Below are positions 16,538 to 25,515 of a stretch of DNA of 64,000 bases, one piece after another (within the stretch, counting starts at the first letter, position 1; each line of letters begins with the position of its first letter). The stretch is from Aneurinibacillus sp. GTDB taxonomy: Bacteria > Bacillota > UBA5301 > DYFA01. A program made the position numbers and the translations under genes. Below the pieces are notes generated by a model. It saw only the letters and a list, made by a program, of their open reading frames with translations, did no database searches and was not told where the DNA came from. Location of the stretch: NCBI GenBank assembly GCA_020725425.1, contig DYFA01000033.1, positions 51,407-115,406 of the forward strand. The letters are read 5' to 3'.

Positions 16538-18810
16538 TCAACCTCCTTGAAGTCGGTCATGCTCCCGGCCGCGACGCGGCTCGCAACCGTCAAGGCGACC
16601 GGCAGGACGATCAGTGCTCCCAGGGAGGAAACCACCATGGTCAGGGCGGTAAGACCACCGAAGTACTGCACCGGCTGGAACTCCGAGGCGAGGCAGATCG
16701 CAAACCCGCAGAAGACCGCCAAGGCGTTGTAAACCACCGCCTCCCCGATCGTGAGCACCGTGACCCTGACCGCCTCCAGCGGTGACTTGCCTGTCTTGAC
16801 CTCCTCGCGGTAACGCGAGAAGACGTGGACCGAGTAGTCGATTCCGATCCCGATGGCGATGCTGGCGATCAACACGCTGACCACGTCCAAAGGTATCCCG
16901 GCCCACCCCATGACCCCGAAGTTCACGACGGCGGTCAGGGCCACGGGAATCATGCAGATCAGGCTGCCGATCCACGAGCGAGTCAGAAGGTAAACCAGGA
17001 GGTAGACCGCGACGAAGGCCACGGCCAGGCTCTGAATCTGTCCGTTGACCATCATCGTGGTGACCGACTCGAAGAACAGCGGCATCCCGGTGAACATCAC
17101 TTCCACCCCGGGCCTGAAGTTCCGCTTGATCGCCTGTTGGACCGCCTCGATCATTTTCCGCCTGGCTGCGCTGTCCGTGCCGGCCACTCTGGCCTGGACC
17201 TTGGCTTCCCGGTAGTCCGAGGTGATCAGTTGGTCGAGCATCCCCGTGTCAGACATGGAAAGCAGCAACAGGTACTGCGCCACGGCTTCATAAGACTCAG
17301 GGATCGTCCGGTAAGCGGGGTCGCCGTCATGAAGCACCTGATTGGTCCGTTTCAGCAGGTCCACAATGGAGAGCGACTTGCCGACCACCGTGATCGTTCC
17401 CAGGTCCTTTTGAAACCGGTCTATCTGCCTGAGCAGGTCGGGGTCTTGAACGTCCCCCTTGACCACGATCTCAATCGTCTGGGTCCCCCCAAACCTGTCG
17501 TTCACGAAGGCGGCGGCGCGCCTCGGCTCGCTGCCAGCCTTGAAGAAGTTGATGAAGTCGCTCTCCGTCTCTATCCTGAACAGACCCGACACGGACAGGG
17601 CCAGCAACAGGAGACTGGCGGCGGCCGTCCATCGCCTCCGGCGCGTCACGGTCTCCGCCACCCAGGCCAGGAAGGCGCGCACGGCCCGGTTAGTGCCGTT
17701 GGTCTTCCGGTTCGCCGCCCGGTCGGGCAGCAACCCGAGGAGGGTCGGGATGAACACGACCGAGATCAGGAAGGCAAAACCGACACCCAGGGCCGTGACG
17801 AACCCGAACTCGCGCAGGCGGACGATCTTCGTGAAGCCGTTGGCGGCGAAGCCGACCACCGTGGTGGTGGCAGCCAGGAAGACCGCCAAGCCCACGCTCG
17901 TGACCGTCCGCTCGACCGCGCGCTCCCGGTCCAGGCCCAGGAGCTTCTCCTCCTCGTAGCGGGCCAGGACGTGAATCCCGTAGGCGCTGCCGACGCTGAT
18001 CAGCATGACGGGGATGATGGCTGCCACCTGCGAGAAGGGTATACCGGTGAAGCCCATGAAGCCGATCGTCCAGACCACGCTGAGCAGCACCGTGACCAGT
18101 GGCAGCAGCACCCCGCGCAAGCTGCGGAAAGCCAGGTACAAAACAAGGGCTATCAGCACGGCACTGAGCGGGAAGAGACGGGAGAGGTCCTGGCGTATCG
18201 CGTCGGTCAAGAGTTCGTTCAGCGGCGGCGACCCAGCGATGAGAATCTCTTCGGGGCCGATGAACCCTTTCGTCACCCGGCGGATCGCCTTTGAGACGGC
18301 CACCGGCTCCGCTTCGGGCACGAGCTGCGCCATGATCAGAGCGGCCGCGCTGTCCCCGGAAACGAGGTTCCCGACGTACAGGTCGTCAGCCAACACCCGC
18401 CGGCGGAGTTCCTCGGCCTCTTCGGGCGTGCGCGGCAACTCCCTCACCAGTTGTCCGACCTCGATCACCCCGTCGGCGCTGCGGATCTCCTCGACGTTGG
18501 CGATGCTTCGCACGGAGCGTATCCCCGGAACCTCCGCAATGGCCCGGGTCAGGCGGTCGATCTTGCCCATCGTCGCCGGCCGGAAGACGTCCTTGGCGGA
18601 GACCCCGATCATGATGTACTCCATGCTGCCGAACCGGTCGTTAACCCGCCGGTAAGCCTCGACGTTGGGATCGCTCTTGGGGACGAACGTCCGGATGTCC
18701 GTCTCCACGCGGAGCCTGGTCGCTCCGAGGGCGGATACGACCGTGACCACGATCACTCCAGACACGATCAACCAGGGATGCTTCCCGATCCATCGCCAGA
18801 ACCTGGTCAA
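16501..18810 (-). CDS. RND/MMPL-family exporter
   Basis: A 769-residue exporter with two copies of a six-helix unit (sterol-sensing/MMPL type). The first helix (HPWLIVSGVIVVTVVSALGA) is followed by a large outer loop with FVPKSDPNVEAYRRVNDRFG, then five helices. The second half has FINFFKAGSEPRRAAAFVNDRFGG and IAIGIGIDYSVHVFSRYREE, with the Asp of the proton relay. Length and plan fit hydrophobe/lipid exporters such as HpnN- or MmpL-like proteins. The start is placed at TTG 18810 behind an AGGGGAGGG site; an upstream TTG at 18852 in the same frame is possible. It is first in an operon with the LolA-like and barrel genes. Confidence 0.85.
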   Translation of the reverse strand: MTRFWRWIGKHPWLIVSGVIVVTVVSALGATRLRVETDIRTFVPKSDPNVEAYRRVNDRFGSMEYIMIGVSAKDVFRPATMGKIDRLTRAIAEVPGIRSVRSIANVEEIRSADGVIEVGQLVRELPRTPEEAEELRRRVLADDLYVGNLVSGDSAAALIMAQLVPEAEPVAVSKAIRRVTKGFIGPEEILIAGSPPLNELLTDAIRQDLSRLFPLSAVLIALVLYLAFRSLRGVLLPLVTVLLSVVWTIGFMGFTGIPFSQVAAIIPVMLISVGSAYGIHVLARYEEEKLLGLDRERAVERTVTSVGLAVFLAATTTVVGFAANGFTKIVRLREFGFVTALGVGFAFLISVVFIPTLLGLLPDRAANRKTNGTNRAVRAFLAWVAETVTRRRRWTAAASLLLLALSVSGLFRIETESDFINFFKAGSEPRRAAAFVNDRFGGTQTIEIVVKGDVQDPDLLRQIDRFQKDLGTITVVGKSLSIVDLLKRTNQVLHDGDPAYRTIPESYEAVAQYLLLLSMSDTGMLDQLITSDYREAKVQARVAGTDSAARRKMIEAVQQAIKRNFRPGVEVMFTGMPLFFESVTTMMVNGQIQSLAVAFVAVYLLVYLLTRSWIGSLICMIPVALTAVVNFGVMGWAGIPLDVVSVLIASIAIGIGIDYSVHVFSRYREEVKTGKSPLEAVRVTVLTIGEAVVYNALAVFCGFAICLASEFQPVQYFGGLTALTMVVSSLGALIVLPVALTVASRVAAGSMTDFKEVEWKCTSGSRWQG

Positions 18811-19016
18811 GGCGGAGATCCCTCCCCTGGCTTTTGTACCCAAGATACCCAACAGACCAAAGATTTATGATACAATTGTACTCCGGCGTAGCAGAACTGT
18901 CCAGAGGTGCCAGCCGAACCAATACCCGGAATCCCGGCCGGCGATGCATGGCAGAAACCTCCTGGCTTCCCGAGGCCCATTTGCCTCAGACTAACGGGCG
19001 AGGAGGGGCGGGCGGC

Positions 19017-19646
19017 ATGGACCGGAAGGTACCCCTCGGGCAGGATTGGCTGGTCCTCGGTCTCGCGTCCGGGATGGCGGCGAGCGTGGTCAAGTCTCTG
19101 CTGAACTGTGGGTTGGCGCGGGCGGGAGTGCCGACGGTGCCCTACCACGACTTCACCGCCGGCTGGGTCCTGGGCAGGCGGGCGACGCTCCTCGGCCGGC
19201 GGGCCGGGAAGCCGAGAACGCCGGCCGAACGGGCGCTCGGGTTTGTGGCGGATACGATTTACGGCGGCCTGTTTGGGTCGATCGTCTCGTACTTCACGGC
19301 CCAGTCGCCCCCCGGGCGGGAAATCGTCAAGGGCGCCTTCGGCGGCGCAGTGGCCTGGAGCATCGTCATGGTCGGGCTGAACCAGCTCAGACGCCCCCGC
19401 CGCTTCACCCCCGCGCAGATGTCGACCCTGCTTGGAATGAGCCTTGCCTGGGGCAGCCTCCATGGCGCCCTGGTCGGCTACGCCGCCCGGACCGCCCGAG
19501 CGGTGAGACCCGGCCGCCGCCCATCCCCTCCCCGGCTCGTCCGGCGTCTCCCCCTCCGGCAACTCCGAGAGCCTTGGGCCGAACCGGAGAGAGTCATCCA
19601 CAACCCTCCCCCGCTCGACGAAGGCCTGACCCCCACCCTTCACTAG
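19017..19646 (+). CDS. Membrane protein of unknown function
   Basis: A 209-residue protein with four hydrophobic segments: DWLVLGLASGMAASVVKSLL, GFVADTIYGGLFGSIVSYF, AFGGAVAWSIVMVGLNQL and LLGMSLAWGSLHGALVGYA. A basic, Pro-rich C-terminal tail follows. ATG 19017 is chosen for the AGGAGGGG site at 19001-19008; the open frame further upstream starts over the divergent RND gene and lacks a ribosome site. No family was recognised; DUF1440-like proteins are a loose comparison. The AT-rich 18853-18900 stretch between it and the RND gene probably holds promoters for both. Confidence 0.65.
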   Translation: MDRKVPLGQDWLVLGLASGMAASVVKSLLNCGLARAGVPTVPYHDFTAGWVLGRRATLLGRRAGKPRTPAERALGFVADTIYGGLFGSIVSYFTAQSPPGREIVKGAFGGAVAWSIVMVGLNQLRRPRRFTPAQMSTLLGMSLAWGSLHGALVGYAARTARAVRPGRRPSPPRLVRRLPLRQLREPWAEPERVIHNPPPLDEGLTPTLH

Positions 19647-19691
19647 CAGAGTGCCTTGCGCTCCGAGCGAGGGAGGCCGGATCGGAGCCCT

Positions 19692-19775
19692 TTACCGCGG
19701 CAGTCGCTTGACCAGCCGGGGATTGGGCAGTTCGCCGGGGAGTCAGCCGCGCTTCGCGACCGGCCGTCCGTCAGT
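19692..19775 (-). pseudogene. Decayed second copy of the pncB 3' end
   Basis: On the minus strand the bases read DGRPVAKRG-stop-LPGELPNPRL and on through VKRLPR to a TAA. This matches residue for residue the end of the intact nicotinate phosphoribosyltransferase at 22143-23189 (GRPVAKRGRLPGELPNPRL then VKRLPR), except that one Arg codon has become TGA. Many third codon positions differ, so this is an old paralogue or relic and not a recent copy. Only the last 25 or so codons remain. It is followed by the tRNA-Leu terminator on the same strand. Confidence 0.75.
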
Positions 19776-19804
19776 ACTCCCTCACGAAGGTTGTTGCGGC
19801 GAAC

Positions 19805-19834
19805 AAACAAAAAAGCCACGGCACTTGCCGTAGC
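19805..19834 (-). terminator. Intrinsic terminator of tRNA-Leu(GAG)
   Basis: On the minus strand GCTACGGCA, a short loop and TGCCGTGGC form a stem of up to 9 pairs (one G-U). A TTTTTTG run follows, 14 bases after the tRNA 3' end. Confidence 0.75.
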
Positions 19835-19847
19835 TCATTGTTTGTCT

Positions 19848-19932
19848 TGGTGCCCGGGACCGGACTTGAACCGGTACGGATTTCTCCACACGCCCCTCAA
19901 ACGTGCGCGTCTGCCAATTCCGCCACCCGGGC
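19848..19932 (-). tRNA. tRNA-Leu (anticodon GAG)
   Basis: An 85-base cloverleaf. The acceptor strand GCCCGGG pairs with CCCGGGC, followed by A73 and an encoded CCA. The D-arm GGCGGAATTGGCAGACGC is the leucine type. The anticodon stem is CACGT/GCGTG around the loop TTGAGGG, giving anticodon GAG, which reads CUC/CUU. A long variable arm, as needed for a class II tRNA, lies between the anticodon stem and the GGTTCAAGTCC T-arm. It has a near-perfect promoter upstream and a terminator downstream, so it is its own transcription unit. Confidence 0.95.
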
Positions 19933-19952
19933 ACGGCTCAGTTGCAGTTGCT

Positions 19953-19981
19953 ATTATACCCGCCGTTCCCGGGGGTGTCAA
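19953..19981 (-). promoter_or_regulatory. Sigma-70-type promoter of tRNA-Leu(GAG)
   Basis: On the minus strand TTGACA (19976-19981) and TATAAT (19953-19958) are both full consensus and 17 bases apart. They lie 20 bases before the tRNA. The TTGACA box includes the TGA stop codon of the PDZ/beta-helix gene. Confidence 0.9.
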
Positions 19982-22056
19982 GGCGACCCGGAGGGAGCGG
20001 GCGCCGGCGAACCGGGGGGCAGCGCCTTCGGCACTTCGAGCCGCTCCGCCGCCAGGTAGGTGCCGGACTCCGCGTCGAGCACCCGGACGTTCACGGCCAC
20101 GCTTTGCCCCCGGTCGGCCACCGAGCCGAGCAGGAGCAGCTCGCAGCCCGACTTCTCCTTGATCTTCCGGGCCAGGTCCCCGTCCACCTGGCTGGCGTCG
20201 CGGACCTGCAGCTCCGTCAGCGCCTTGGCGAGGCGCCCCTGGTCGGCCAGACGGAAGCCCGCGTTGATCAAAGCCGTCGTCAGGCTCTCAGTGAAATCCC
20301 GACCAAGCTGCACGCCGGGCGAATCGAGCAGAGCCAACGGGATGACGCCCACCGCCGCCCGGCTGAACCGCTCCTTCAGCGCCGGATCGCCGGTCAGCCG
20401 CTGCCGTACCGCCTGCACCAGCCGGTCGGCCGCGTCCGCCGGGAGGTAGAGGATACCCCCCTGCGTCCAGGCGGCGGGGCCGGAGCTGGTTCCCTGGGGC
20501 GAGGCGGGCGCAGCGGTTCCCTGACGGGGAGCAGACGGTTCGGGGGATGGCTTGGTTTCCTGGCCCACCGGCGGGAAGGCGCCGATGTAGGTCCCGCCCC
20601 GCCCCTTGGTGGCCAGCGGAGAATCGGCCGCCAGGCGGTAGTCCCCCTTGAGGAGGTCGGCGAAGAGCGGGTCAGCGCTCAGGTTGGTCTGGGAAGGCGC
20701 AAACTGCAGGAACGGCGTGTAGAGGTGGCGGTGCGGGTCGGGGCTGAAAGCGGGGGCCATGACGTACTCGTGCTGGATCCCGCTCAGGTAGTTGGCATTG
20801 CCGCCAGTCAGCCGGACCTCGAAGAACATTTTCGGACTCCAGGTCTTCGGCGCGATGAGGTGGCCGTACACGTCGTTGTACTCGATGGTCGCCTGGACCC
20901 CCGGGGCCACCAGAAACCCGACATCGTTGTTGCCGACGATGTTGTTGAAGGCGAGGCAGTTCGTCCCGGCCTGCAGGAGCACTCCGACCCCCGGGATGCT
21001 GGTGCCGTAGGTTTTGTGCAGGGCGTAGGGGAACTGGCCCGCCGGGACACGGTTGGTGAGGATGGTGTTGTGGCTCAATTCCACTTGCGAACCCCAAACT
21101 GCGATGCCGCCCGCCACGTCCGAACCCGAGCGGTTCGACAGGACCAGGTTGCGCGTCACCCGAACCTCGCTTTGCTTGCTTATCTCGATGCCCTGACCGT
21201 TGCCGTAGACGACGTTGCCCGATAGGACCACGCCCTGGCTGGACGTCACCATGATGCCCGTCGCGAACCCCTGGATACGGCACTCCTCCACGCTGGTGCC
21301 GGGCGCCTGCATGAGCTGGATTCCGGCCGCCTGCTTGGTGGAGGACGGGGCCACCACAGACAGGCCCTTCAGGTGTACCCCGGGCACCTCGGAAACGCTC
21401 AGGCCGCCGATAGTCGCCGGTTTGGCGGGATCCAAAGAGGCGAGGGTGATCTCGCTCCGCCAGACGTCGCAGGCCCCGTGGACGCCGTGGAGCAGGATCG
21501 TGTCTCCCGGGCAGGCGCGCAGAAGCGCCCCTTCCAGAGTCTTTGTGTCACCGGAACCGTCCGGGACCACCTTCAGAGTCCGCGGCGCCTGGCTCTTCGG
21601 GGGCTGGATCAGCGGGCCGAACGGGCCGGGCGAGCGCTGGATCGTCAGCGTCGTCGTCTGGCCGGCATGCAAGACCTTGAGGGTGACCGGCTTGGCGGCA
21701 GGGATGGCGTTGGCGACGGACCGGTACTTCTCCACGTCCGCCACGGCGACCGGCTTTCCTTTGGCATCCATCACCTCGAGGATGATGTCCCCCGGCTGGA
21801 GGCCGACCGTTTGCGCCGGCGAGCCCTCATACACACCAAGTACCAGCAAGCCCTTCTGGCCGGCGGGCAGACCAAGGTCCTCAGCCAAAGCGGGGAACAA
21901 TCCCTGCATCAGCGTTCCGACCAGGGGCGGTGGAGGCGGCGGCTGCTTGGCGGCCAGGGCAACGCCGACCGGACAGAGGCTGACCCAGGCGATAACCAAG
22001 ACGAGCAGGGTGAAACCGTAGGTGGACCGCGGGCCTCTTGCGAAAGGCGTGCGCAT
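19978..22056 (-). CDS. Exported PDZ and beta-helix repeat protein
   Basis: A 692-residue protein. A signal peptide or anchor (TYGFTLLVLVIAWVSLCPVG) is followed by a Pro run. A PDZ domain comes next, about residues 60-140 (LLVLGVYEGSPAQTVGLQPG and DIILEVMDAKG). A right-handed parallel beta-helix of the pectate-lyase/NosD type then spans about residues 160-480, with repeats such as VVLSGNVVYGNGQGIEI and VRVTRNLVLSNRSG. After a Pro/Ser/Thr linker, a C-terminal alpha/beta domain (ALTELQVRDASQVDG, SGCELLLLGSVADRG) resembles CsgG/FlgO-like domains. The start is ATG 22056, with GAGGAGG upstream. The combination suggests a surface scaffold, perhaps binding polysaccharide; the true ligand is unknown. 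Confidence 0.75.
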   Translation of the reverse strand: MRTPFARGPRSTYGFTLLVLVIAWVSLCPVGVALAAKQPPPPPPLVGTLMQGLFPALAEDLGLPAGQKGLLVLGVYEGSPAQTVGLQPGDIILEVMDAKGKPVAVADVEKYRSVANAIPAAKPVTLKVLHAGQTTTLTIQRSPGPFGPLIQPPKSQAPRTLKVVPDGSGDTKTLEGALLRACPGDTILLHGVHGACDVWRSEITLASLDPAKPATIGGLSVSEVPGVHLKGLSVVAPSSTKQAAGIQLMQAPGTSVEECRIQGFATGIMVTSSQGVVLSGNVVYGNGQGIEISKQSEVRVTRNLVLSNRSGSDVAGGIAVWGSQVELSHNTILTNRVPAGQFPYALHKTYGTSIPGVGVLLQAGTNCLAFNNIVGNNDVGFLVAPGVQATIEYNDVYGHLIAPKTWSPKMFFEVRLTGGNANYLSGIQHEYVMAPAFSPDPHRHLYTPFLQFAPSQTNLSADPLFADLLKGDYRLAADSPLATKGRGGTYIGAFPPVGQETKPSPEPSAPRQGTAAPASPQGTSSGPAAWTQGGILYLPADAADRLVQAVRQRLTGDPALKERFSRAAVGVIPLALLDSPGVQLGRDFTESLTTALINAGFRLADQGRLAKALTELQVRDASQVDGDLARKIKEKSGCELLLLGSVADRGQSVAVNVRVLDAESGTYLAAERLEVPKALPPGSPAPAPSGSP

Positions 22057-22142
22057 GGCCTCCTCGACCTCCTCAATGGGTCTCCTGCCGGAGGCTTTCC
22101 ACACTACTCGGAAAAGACCTTCTGTGTGCGAAGCTTCTTCAG

Positions 22143-23189
22143 CTACCGCGGAAGCCGCTTGACGAGCCGCGGGTTCGGCAACTCGCCCGGCAGCCGGCCC
22201 CTTTTCGCCACGGGCCGTCCGTTGACCACCTTGAGGTCCATGGTGAAGTCGATCGGCGGAGCCCCGGAGATGTAGCTCCCCACGCCGAAAGCGTCGGCCC
22301 CGGCTTCGGCGAGAAGCTGGATGCGCTCGGGGGTCAGGCCGCCGGAGATGAAGATCTTGACCGAGCGATGGCCGGCCTGGTCCAGGCGGTAGCGGACCTC
22401 CCGCACCAGGTCTGGAGTGACCCCGCCCCGCTCGCCGGGCGTGTCCAGCCGGATGCCGCTCAACGCGGGCCCGAGGGCCTCGGCGACCCGCAGGGCCTCC
22501 TCGGCCTCGTCCTTGAACGTGTCAATGAGGATGATCCGGGGAGCGTCCGGCGGCATCAGGCGGTGGTACGCCTCAGCCACTTTGACGGTATCCCCGACGA
22601 TGAGGAAGACGGCGTGGGGTACGGTCCCGCTTGGCTCCTTGCCCAGGAGCTTGGCGGCAAGGATGTTGCTCGCCCCGTCGCACCCGCCGATCACCGCCGC
22701 CCGCTCCATTACCGGGGCCACCGCCGGGTGGACGTGGCGCGAGCCGAAGCAGATCATCGGCCGTGGCCCGGCGGCCGCCCGGCACTCCGCCGCCGCCGTC
22801 GCCCAGCCGGAGGAGGAGGCGAGCATCCCGAGGATGATCGTCTCGGCGGTGGCAAAGGCGCCGTAGGGTCCTCGGATCCGCATGACCACCTCCTTCGGCT
22901 CGAACCGGGCACCCTCCGGGAGCGCCTCCACCTCCACGGGAAGGTCCGAAAGGAAGTTCACCGCCTCCTCCAACCCGCAGAGGAGGCCCCCCGCCCGGGC
23001 GAAGACCTCCGCCGTGACCGGCGTCTGGTCGAGGCCCAGGGCGCGCAGGATCTCCAGGGTGCGGATGAAGTAGACGTCGGTGGTTTTGCCGGCCAGGATC
23101 TCGGCGTGCTCGGCCGAGAAGAGCCGCCGCCCCGCCGGTACGTGCAGCGCACGCACCTCCTCCAACTTGTCCAACCGCTTCTCAGACAT
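22143..23189 (-). CDS. pncB: Nicotinate phosphoribosyltransferase
   Basis: A 348-residue enzyme that joins nicotinate and PRPP to give nicotinate mononucleotide in the NAD salvage pathway. It shows SAEHAEILAGKTTDVYFIRT at the N-terminus, the active-site GSRHVHPAVAPVMERAA, IDTFKDEAEEAL and the phosphate-binding ISGGLTPERI with AFGVGSYI. It is one of the shorter clostridial-type members. ATG 23189 has AGGAGG 6 bases upstream; the residues before it do not belong to the family. The 35 bases before the transglycosylase gene end suggest cotranscription. A relic of a second pncB 3' end sits at 19692. Confidence 0.9.
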   Translation of the reverse strand: MSEKRLDKLEEVRALHVPAGRRLFSAEHAEILAGKTTDVYFIRTLEILRALGLDQTPVTAEVFARAGGLLCGLEEAVNFLSDLPVEVEALPEGARFEPKEVVMRIRGPYGAFATAETIILGMLASSSGWATAAAECRAAAGPRPMICFGSRHVHPAVAPVMERAAVIGGCDGASNILAAKLLGKEPSGTVPHAVFLIVGDTVKVAEAYHRLMPPDAPRIILIDTFKDEAEEALRVAEALGPALSGIRLDTPGERGGVTPDLVREVRYRLDQAGHRSVKIFISGGLTPERIQLLAEAGADAFGVGSYISGAPPIDFTMDLKVVNGRPVAKRGRLPGELPNPRLVKRLPR

Positions 23190-23224
23190 CGCGATCCTCC
23201 TCGTCTTGTCCCAAAGCCCCATTC

Positions 23225-23803
23225 CTAACTGGACGGAAAGGTTGGATAGAGCCGCTCGTACCACTTCCAGGTGGCGAGCACCCGGCGCACGTAGGCCCGG
23301 GTCTCCGGAAACGGGATCTGGTTCACCTCGTCCGGACGGCCGCTCCATTCCCCGGCGCCGAGCCACCCGCGGACCGTCCCCCACCCGCTGTTGTAGGCGG
23401 CGAGGGCCAGGATCACGTCGCCGCGGAAGTCGTCCAGGAGCATCCGCACGTACCAGGAACCGTAATCGACGTTCACCCGGGGCTCGGCCAGCTCAGCCGG
23501 GTCCGGTCTCGGCAGGCCCCGCTGGGAGGCGATCCAGGCGGCGGTCTCCGGCATCAGTTGCATCAGCCCTACAGCCCCCTTGACCGACCGGGCGTAAGGG
23601 TTGAAGGAGCTCTCCACCCGGATCAGGGCGGCGAGCAGGTGCGGATCGAGCCGATAGGTCCGGGCCGCGCCGGCGATGAGCGAAACGTGGCGGAGCGGAA
23701 AGAACAACCGCAGGACCGGGCGGCTGGTCGCCGCCGTCAGAAGCAGCACCGCCGCCGCCAGCAGGCCCACCCGCCACCAGCGCCGGTCCGCCCTCCACCT
23801 CAT
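23225..23803 (-). CDS. Lytic transglycosylase (Slt/MltE-like)
   Basis: A 192-residue exported murein-cleaving enzyme. An N-terminal anchor ([16 protein letters not shown]) precedes the goose-lysozyme-like SLT domain. Family motifs are complete: [14 protein letters not shown] with the catalytic Glu, [12 protein letters not shown], and [17 protein letters not shown]. It cleaves the glycan strand with formation of 1,6-anhydro-muramic ends. ATG 23803 overlaps the stop of mgsA (TGATG). In Firmicutes this gene is often found beside coaE and polA, as here. Confidence 0.88.
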   Translation of the reverse strand: MRWRADRRWWRVGLLAAAVLLLTAATSRPVLRLFFPLRHVSLIAGAARTYRLDPHLLAALIRVESSFNPYARSVKGAVGLMQLMPETAAWIASQRGLPRPDPAELAEPRVNVDYGSWYVRMLLDDFRGDVILALAAYNSGWGTVRGWLGAGEWSGRPDEVNQIPFPETRAYVRRVLATWKWYERLYPTFPSS

Positions 23804-24183
23804 CGCTTGACCTCTTGCAGAAGACCGTGGATGATCAGCTCTGCGGTGGCCAGGTTCGTGGCGAGCGGGACGTTGTGGACGTCGCACACCCGCAGGAGAG
23901 CGGAGATGTCCGGCTCATGGGGCTGGGCGGTGAGGGGGTCCCGCAGGAAGATGACCGCGTCGACCTCTCCGGCCGCCACACGGGCTCCGATCTGCTGGTC
24001 CCCGCCGTAGGGGCCGGACTGCATCCGTTCGACAGGCAGGCTCACCTGCTCGGCGATCATCTTCCCCGTGGTCCCCGTGGCCAGAAGGGTGCAGTCGACC
24101 AACAGCTCCCGGTGGGTCCGGGCGAACTCGATGATGCTCTCCTTTTTCCGGTCATGGGCCACCAGGGCGATGCGTTTCTTCAC
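23800..24183 (-). CDS. mgsA: Methylglyoxal synthase
   Basis: A 127-residue protein that converts dihydroxyacetone phosphate to methylglyoxal and phosphate, a glycolytic bypass. It shows [13 protein letters not shown] at the N-terminus, [28 protein letters not shown] (catalytic loop) and [18 protein letters not shown] with the catalytic Asp and His. The GTG start at 24183 follows GGGAGGAG by 7 bases. It overlaps the 3' end of coaE by 32 bases and the transglycosylase by 4 bases. Confidence 0.93.
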   Translation of the reverse strand: MKKRIALVAHDRKKESIIEFARTHRELLVDCTLLATGTTGKMIAEQVSLPVERMQSGPYGGDQQIGARVAAGEVDAVIFLRDPLTAQPHEPDISALLRVCDVHNVPLATNLATAELIIHGLLQEVKR

Positions 24184-24769
24184 GGCGTATCTCCTCCCAC
24201 AAGCGCTCCACTTGAAGCTGCGTCTCTTCCCACCTGCCCGAGTTGTCGATGACGTAGTCGGCCCGGCGCACCTTCTCCCCCAGCGGCAACTGGGCGGCAA
24301 GGCGCTGGCGGGCTTCGCCTGCAGTCAGGCTTCCCCGGGCCGCCACCCGGGCCACCCGGACCTCCTCGGGAGCGTCCACCACGACCACCTTGTCCACCTC
24401 GTTCTCGAGTCCCGCCTCGAAGAGCAGCGGCACCTCCAGCACTACCACCGGCGCTCCCGCCCGCTCCAGGGCCTCCACCCGGGCCCGCATCAGCCGGATG
24501 ACCTCCGGGTGGATGATCGCCTCCAGGCGGCGGCGGGCCGACTCGTCGGCGAAGACCAGCCGCCCCAGCTTCTGCCGATCGAGCGAGCCGTCGGCCGCGA
24601 GGTACTCCCGCCCGAAAGCCTCCACTACCGCCCGATATCCCGGGGTCCCGGGCGCCACGGCCTCCCGGGCCAGCTGGTCAGCGTCGATCACCGCTGCGCC
24701 GAGTTCCTGCAGGGCCTGCGCCACCCGGCTCTTCCCGCTCCCCAGGCCGCCCGTCAGTCCCAGACGCAT
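24152..24769 (-). CDS. coaE: Dephospho-CoA kinase
   Basis: A 205-residue P-loop kinase for the last step of coenzyme A synthesis. Residues 4-15 carry [12 protein letters not shown] (Walker A), followed by [12 protein letters not shown] and HPEVIRLM, with [10 protein letters not shown] and VVVVDAPEE later. Length and motifs are normal. It lies 14 bases after the ytaF gene. The order polA-mutM-ytaF-coaE is that of Bacillus, so these genes probably form an operon. Confidence 0.95.
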   Translation of the reverse strand: MRLGLTGGLGSGKSRVAQALQELGAAVIDADQLAREAVAPGTPGYRAVVEAFGREYLAADGSLDRQKLGRLVFADESARRRLEAIIHPEVIRLMRARVEALERAGAPVVVLEVPLLFEAGLENEVDKVVVVDAPEEVRVARVAARGSLTAGEARQRLAAQLPLGEKVRRADYVIDNSGRWEETQLQVERLWEEIRREETHRPGGP

Positions 24770-24783
24770 GAACCAGCCTCCTT

Positions 24784-25476
24784 CTAGGGCTTAAGCCGCC
24801 ACACCCCCAGCGCCAGGAGGATCAGTCCCGGGCTCAGGGCGAGCCACACCCGGCGGCGCACCTGAATCAGCCGGCGGCCGATCCAGGTGCCACACCACAG
24901 CAGGGCGACGTTGGTGGGCGCCACGGCCGCCGCCACGCCCCACGGGGGGAACCCGGCCATCCCGGCGCCGAACCCCACGGCGCCGCTGTCCAGCGAAAGC
25001 GCCAGCCCGAGGATCAGGGCCTCCGGGAGCGAGATGGAGCCGGAGCGGTCCAGGTCGGCCCGGCCCGGTTGGCGGGCCACCTCCACCACCAGCCCCCACG
25101 TGCGCAACTGGAGCGACCAGAGCGTCCGGCGGCCGTTGCCGGACTCGAGGGGACCGGCCTCCCCCACCGGGGGCCCCGGCGACTCGTTCTCCTTCTCCTG
25201 CCAGACGTTACCGAGGCTGGCCAGGCCGAGAGCCAGGAGGAGCGCCGCCCCGAGCTGGCGCCCGAAGGCGGCCCCAAGCTGCCGGCCGAGGAGGCGGCCG
25301 AGGAGGTGGCCGCCCCCGGTGGAAGCCAGCGCTGTCACTCCCGCCACCAGGCCGATCATCGTCAGGCTCCGCCAGTCCAGCCGGATGTGGCGCAGCCCGT
25401 AGCTGACGCCCGCCGAAAGGCCGTCCAGGCTCACCGCCAACGCCAGGAAGAACAAACCCGCCAAGCCCCGGGCCAC
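24784..25476 (-). CDS. ytaF: Sporulation membrane protein YtaF (MntP-like family)
   Basis: A 230-residue protein with six hydrophobic segments in two related halves. Each half has a conserved Asp motif: LALAVSLDGLSAGVSYGLR at the start and ILGLALSLDSGAVGFGAG later. Between them lies RADLDRSGSISLPEAL, an EF-hand-like loop seen in YtaF proteins. The family is related to the MntP manganese exporters and is linked to sporulation by its distribution. GTG 25476 is the assumed start. Confidence 0.85.
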   Translation of the reverse strand: MARGLAGLFFLALAVSLDGLSAGVSYGLRHIRLDWRSLTMIGLVAGVTALASTGGGHLLGRLLGRQLGAAFGRQLGAALLLALGLASLGNVWQEKENESPGPPVGEAGPLESGNGRRTLWSLQLRTWGLVVEVARQPGRADLDRSGSISLPEALILGLALSLDSGAVGFGAGMAGFPPWGVAAAVAPTNVALLWCGTWIGRRLIQVRRRVWLALSPGLILLALGVWRLKP

Positions 25477-25515
25477 ACCATCCGCCCCTCCGCCTCTCGC
25501 TCAGGCGGAGGTATG

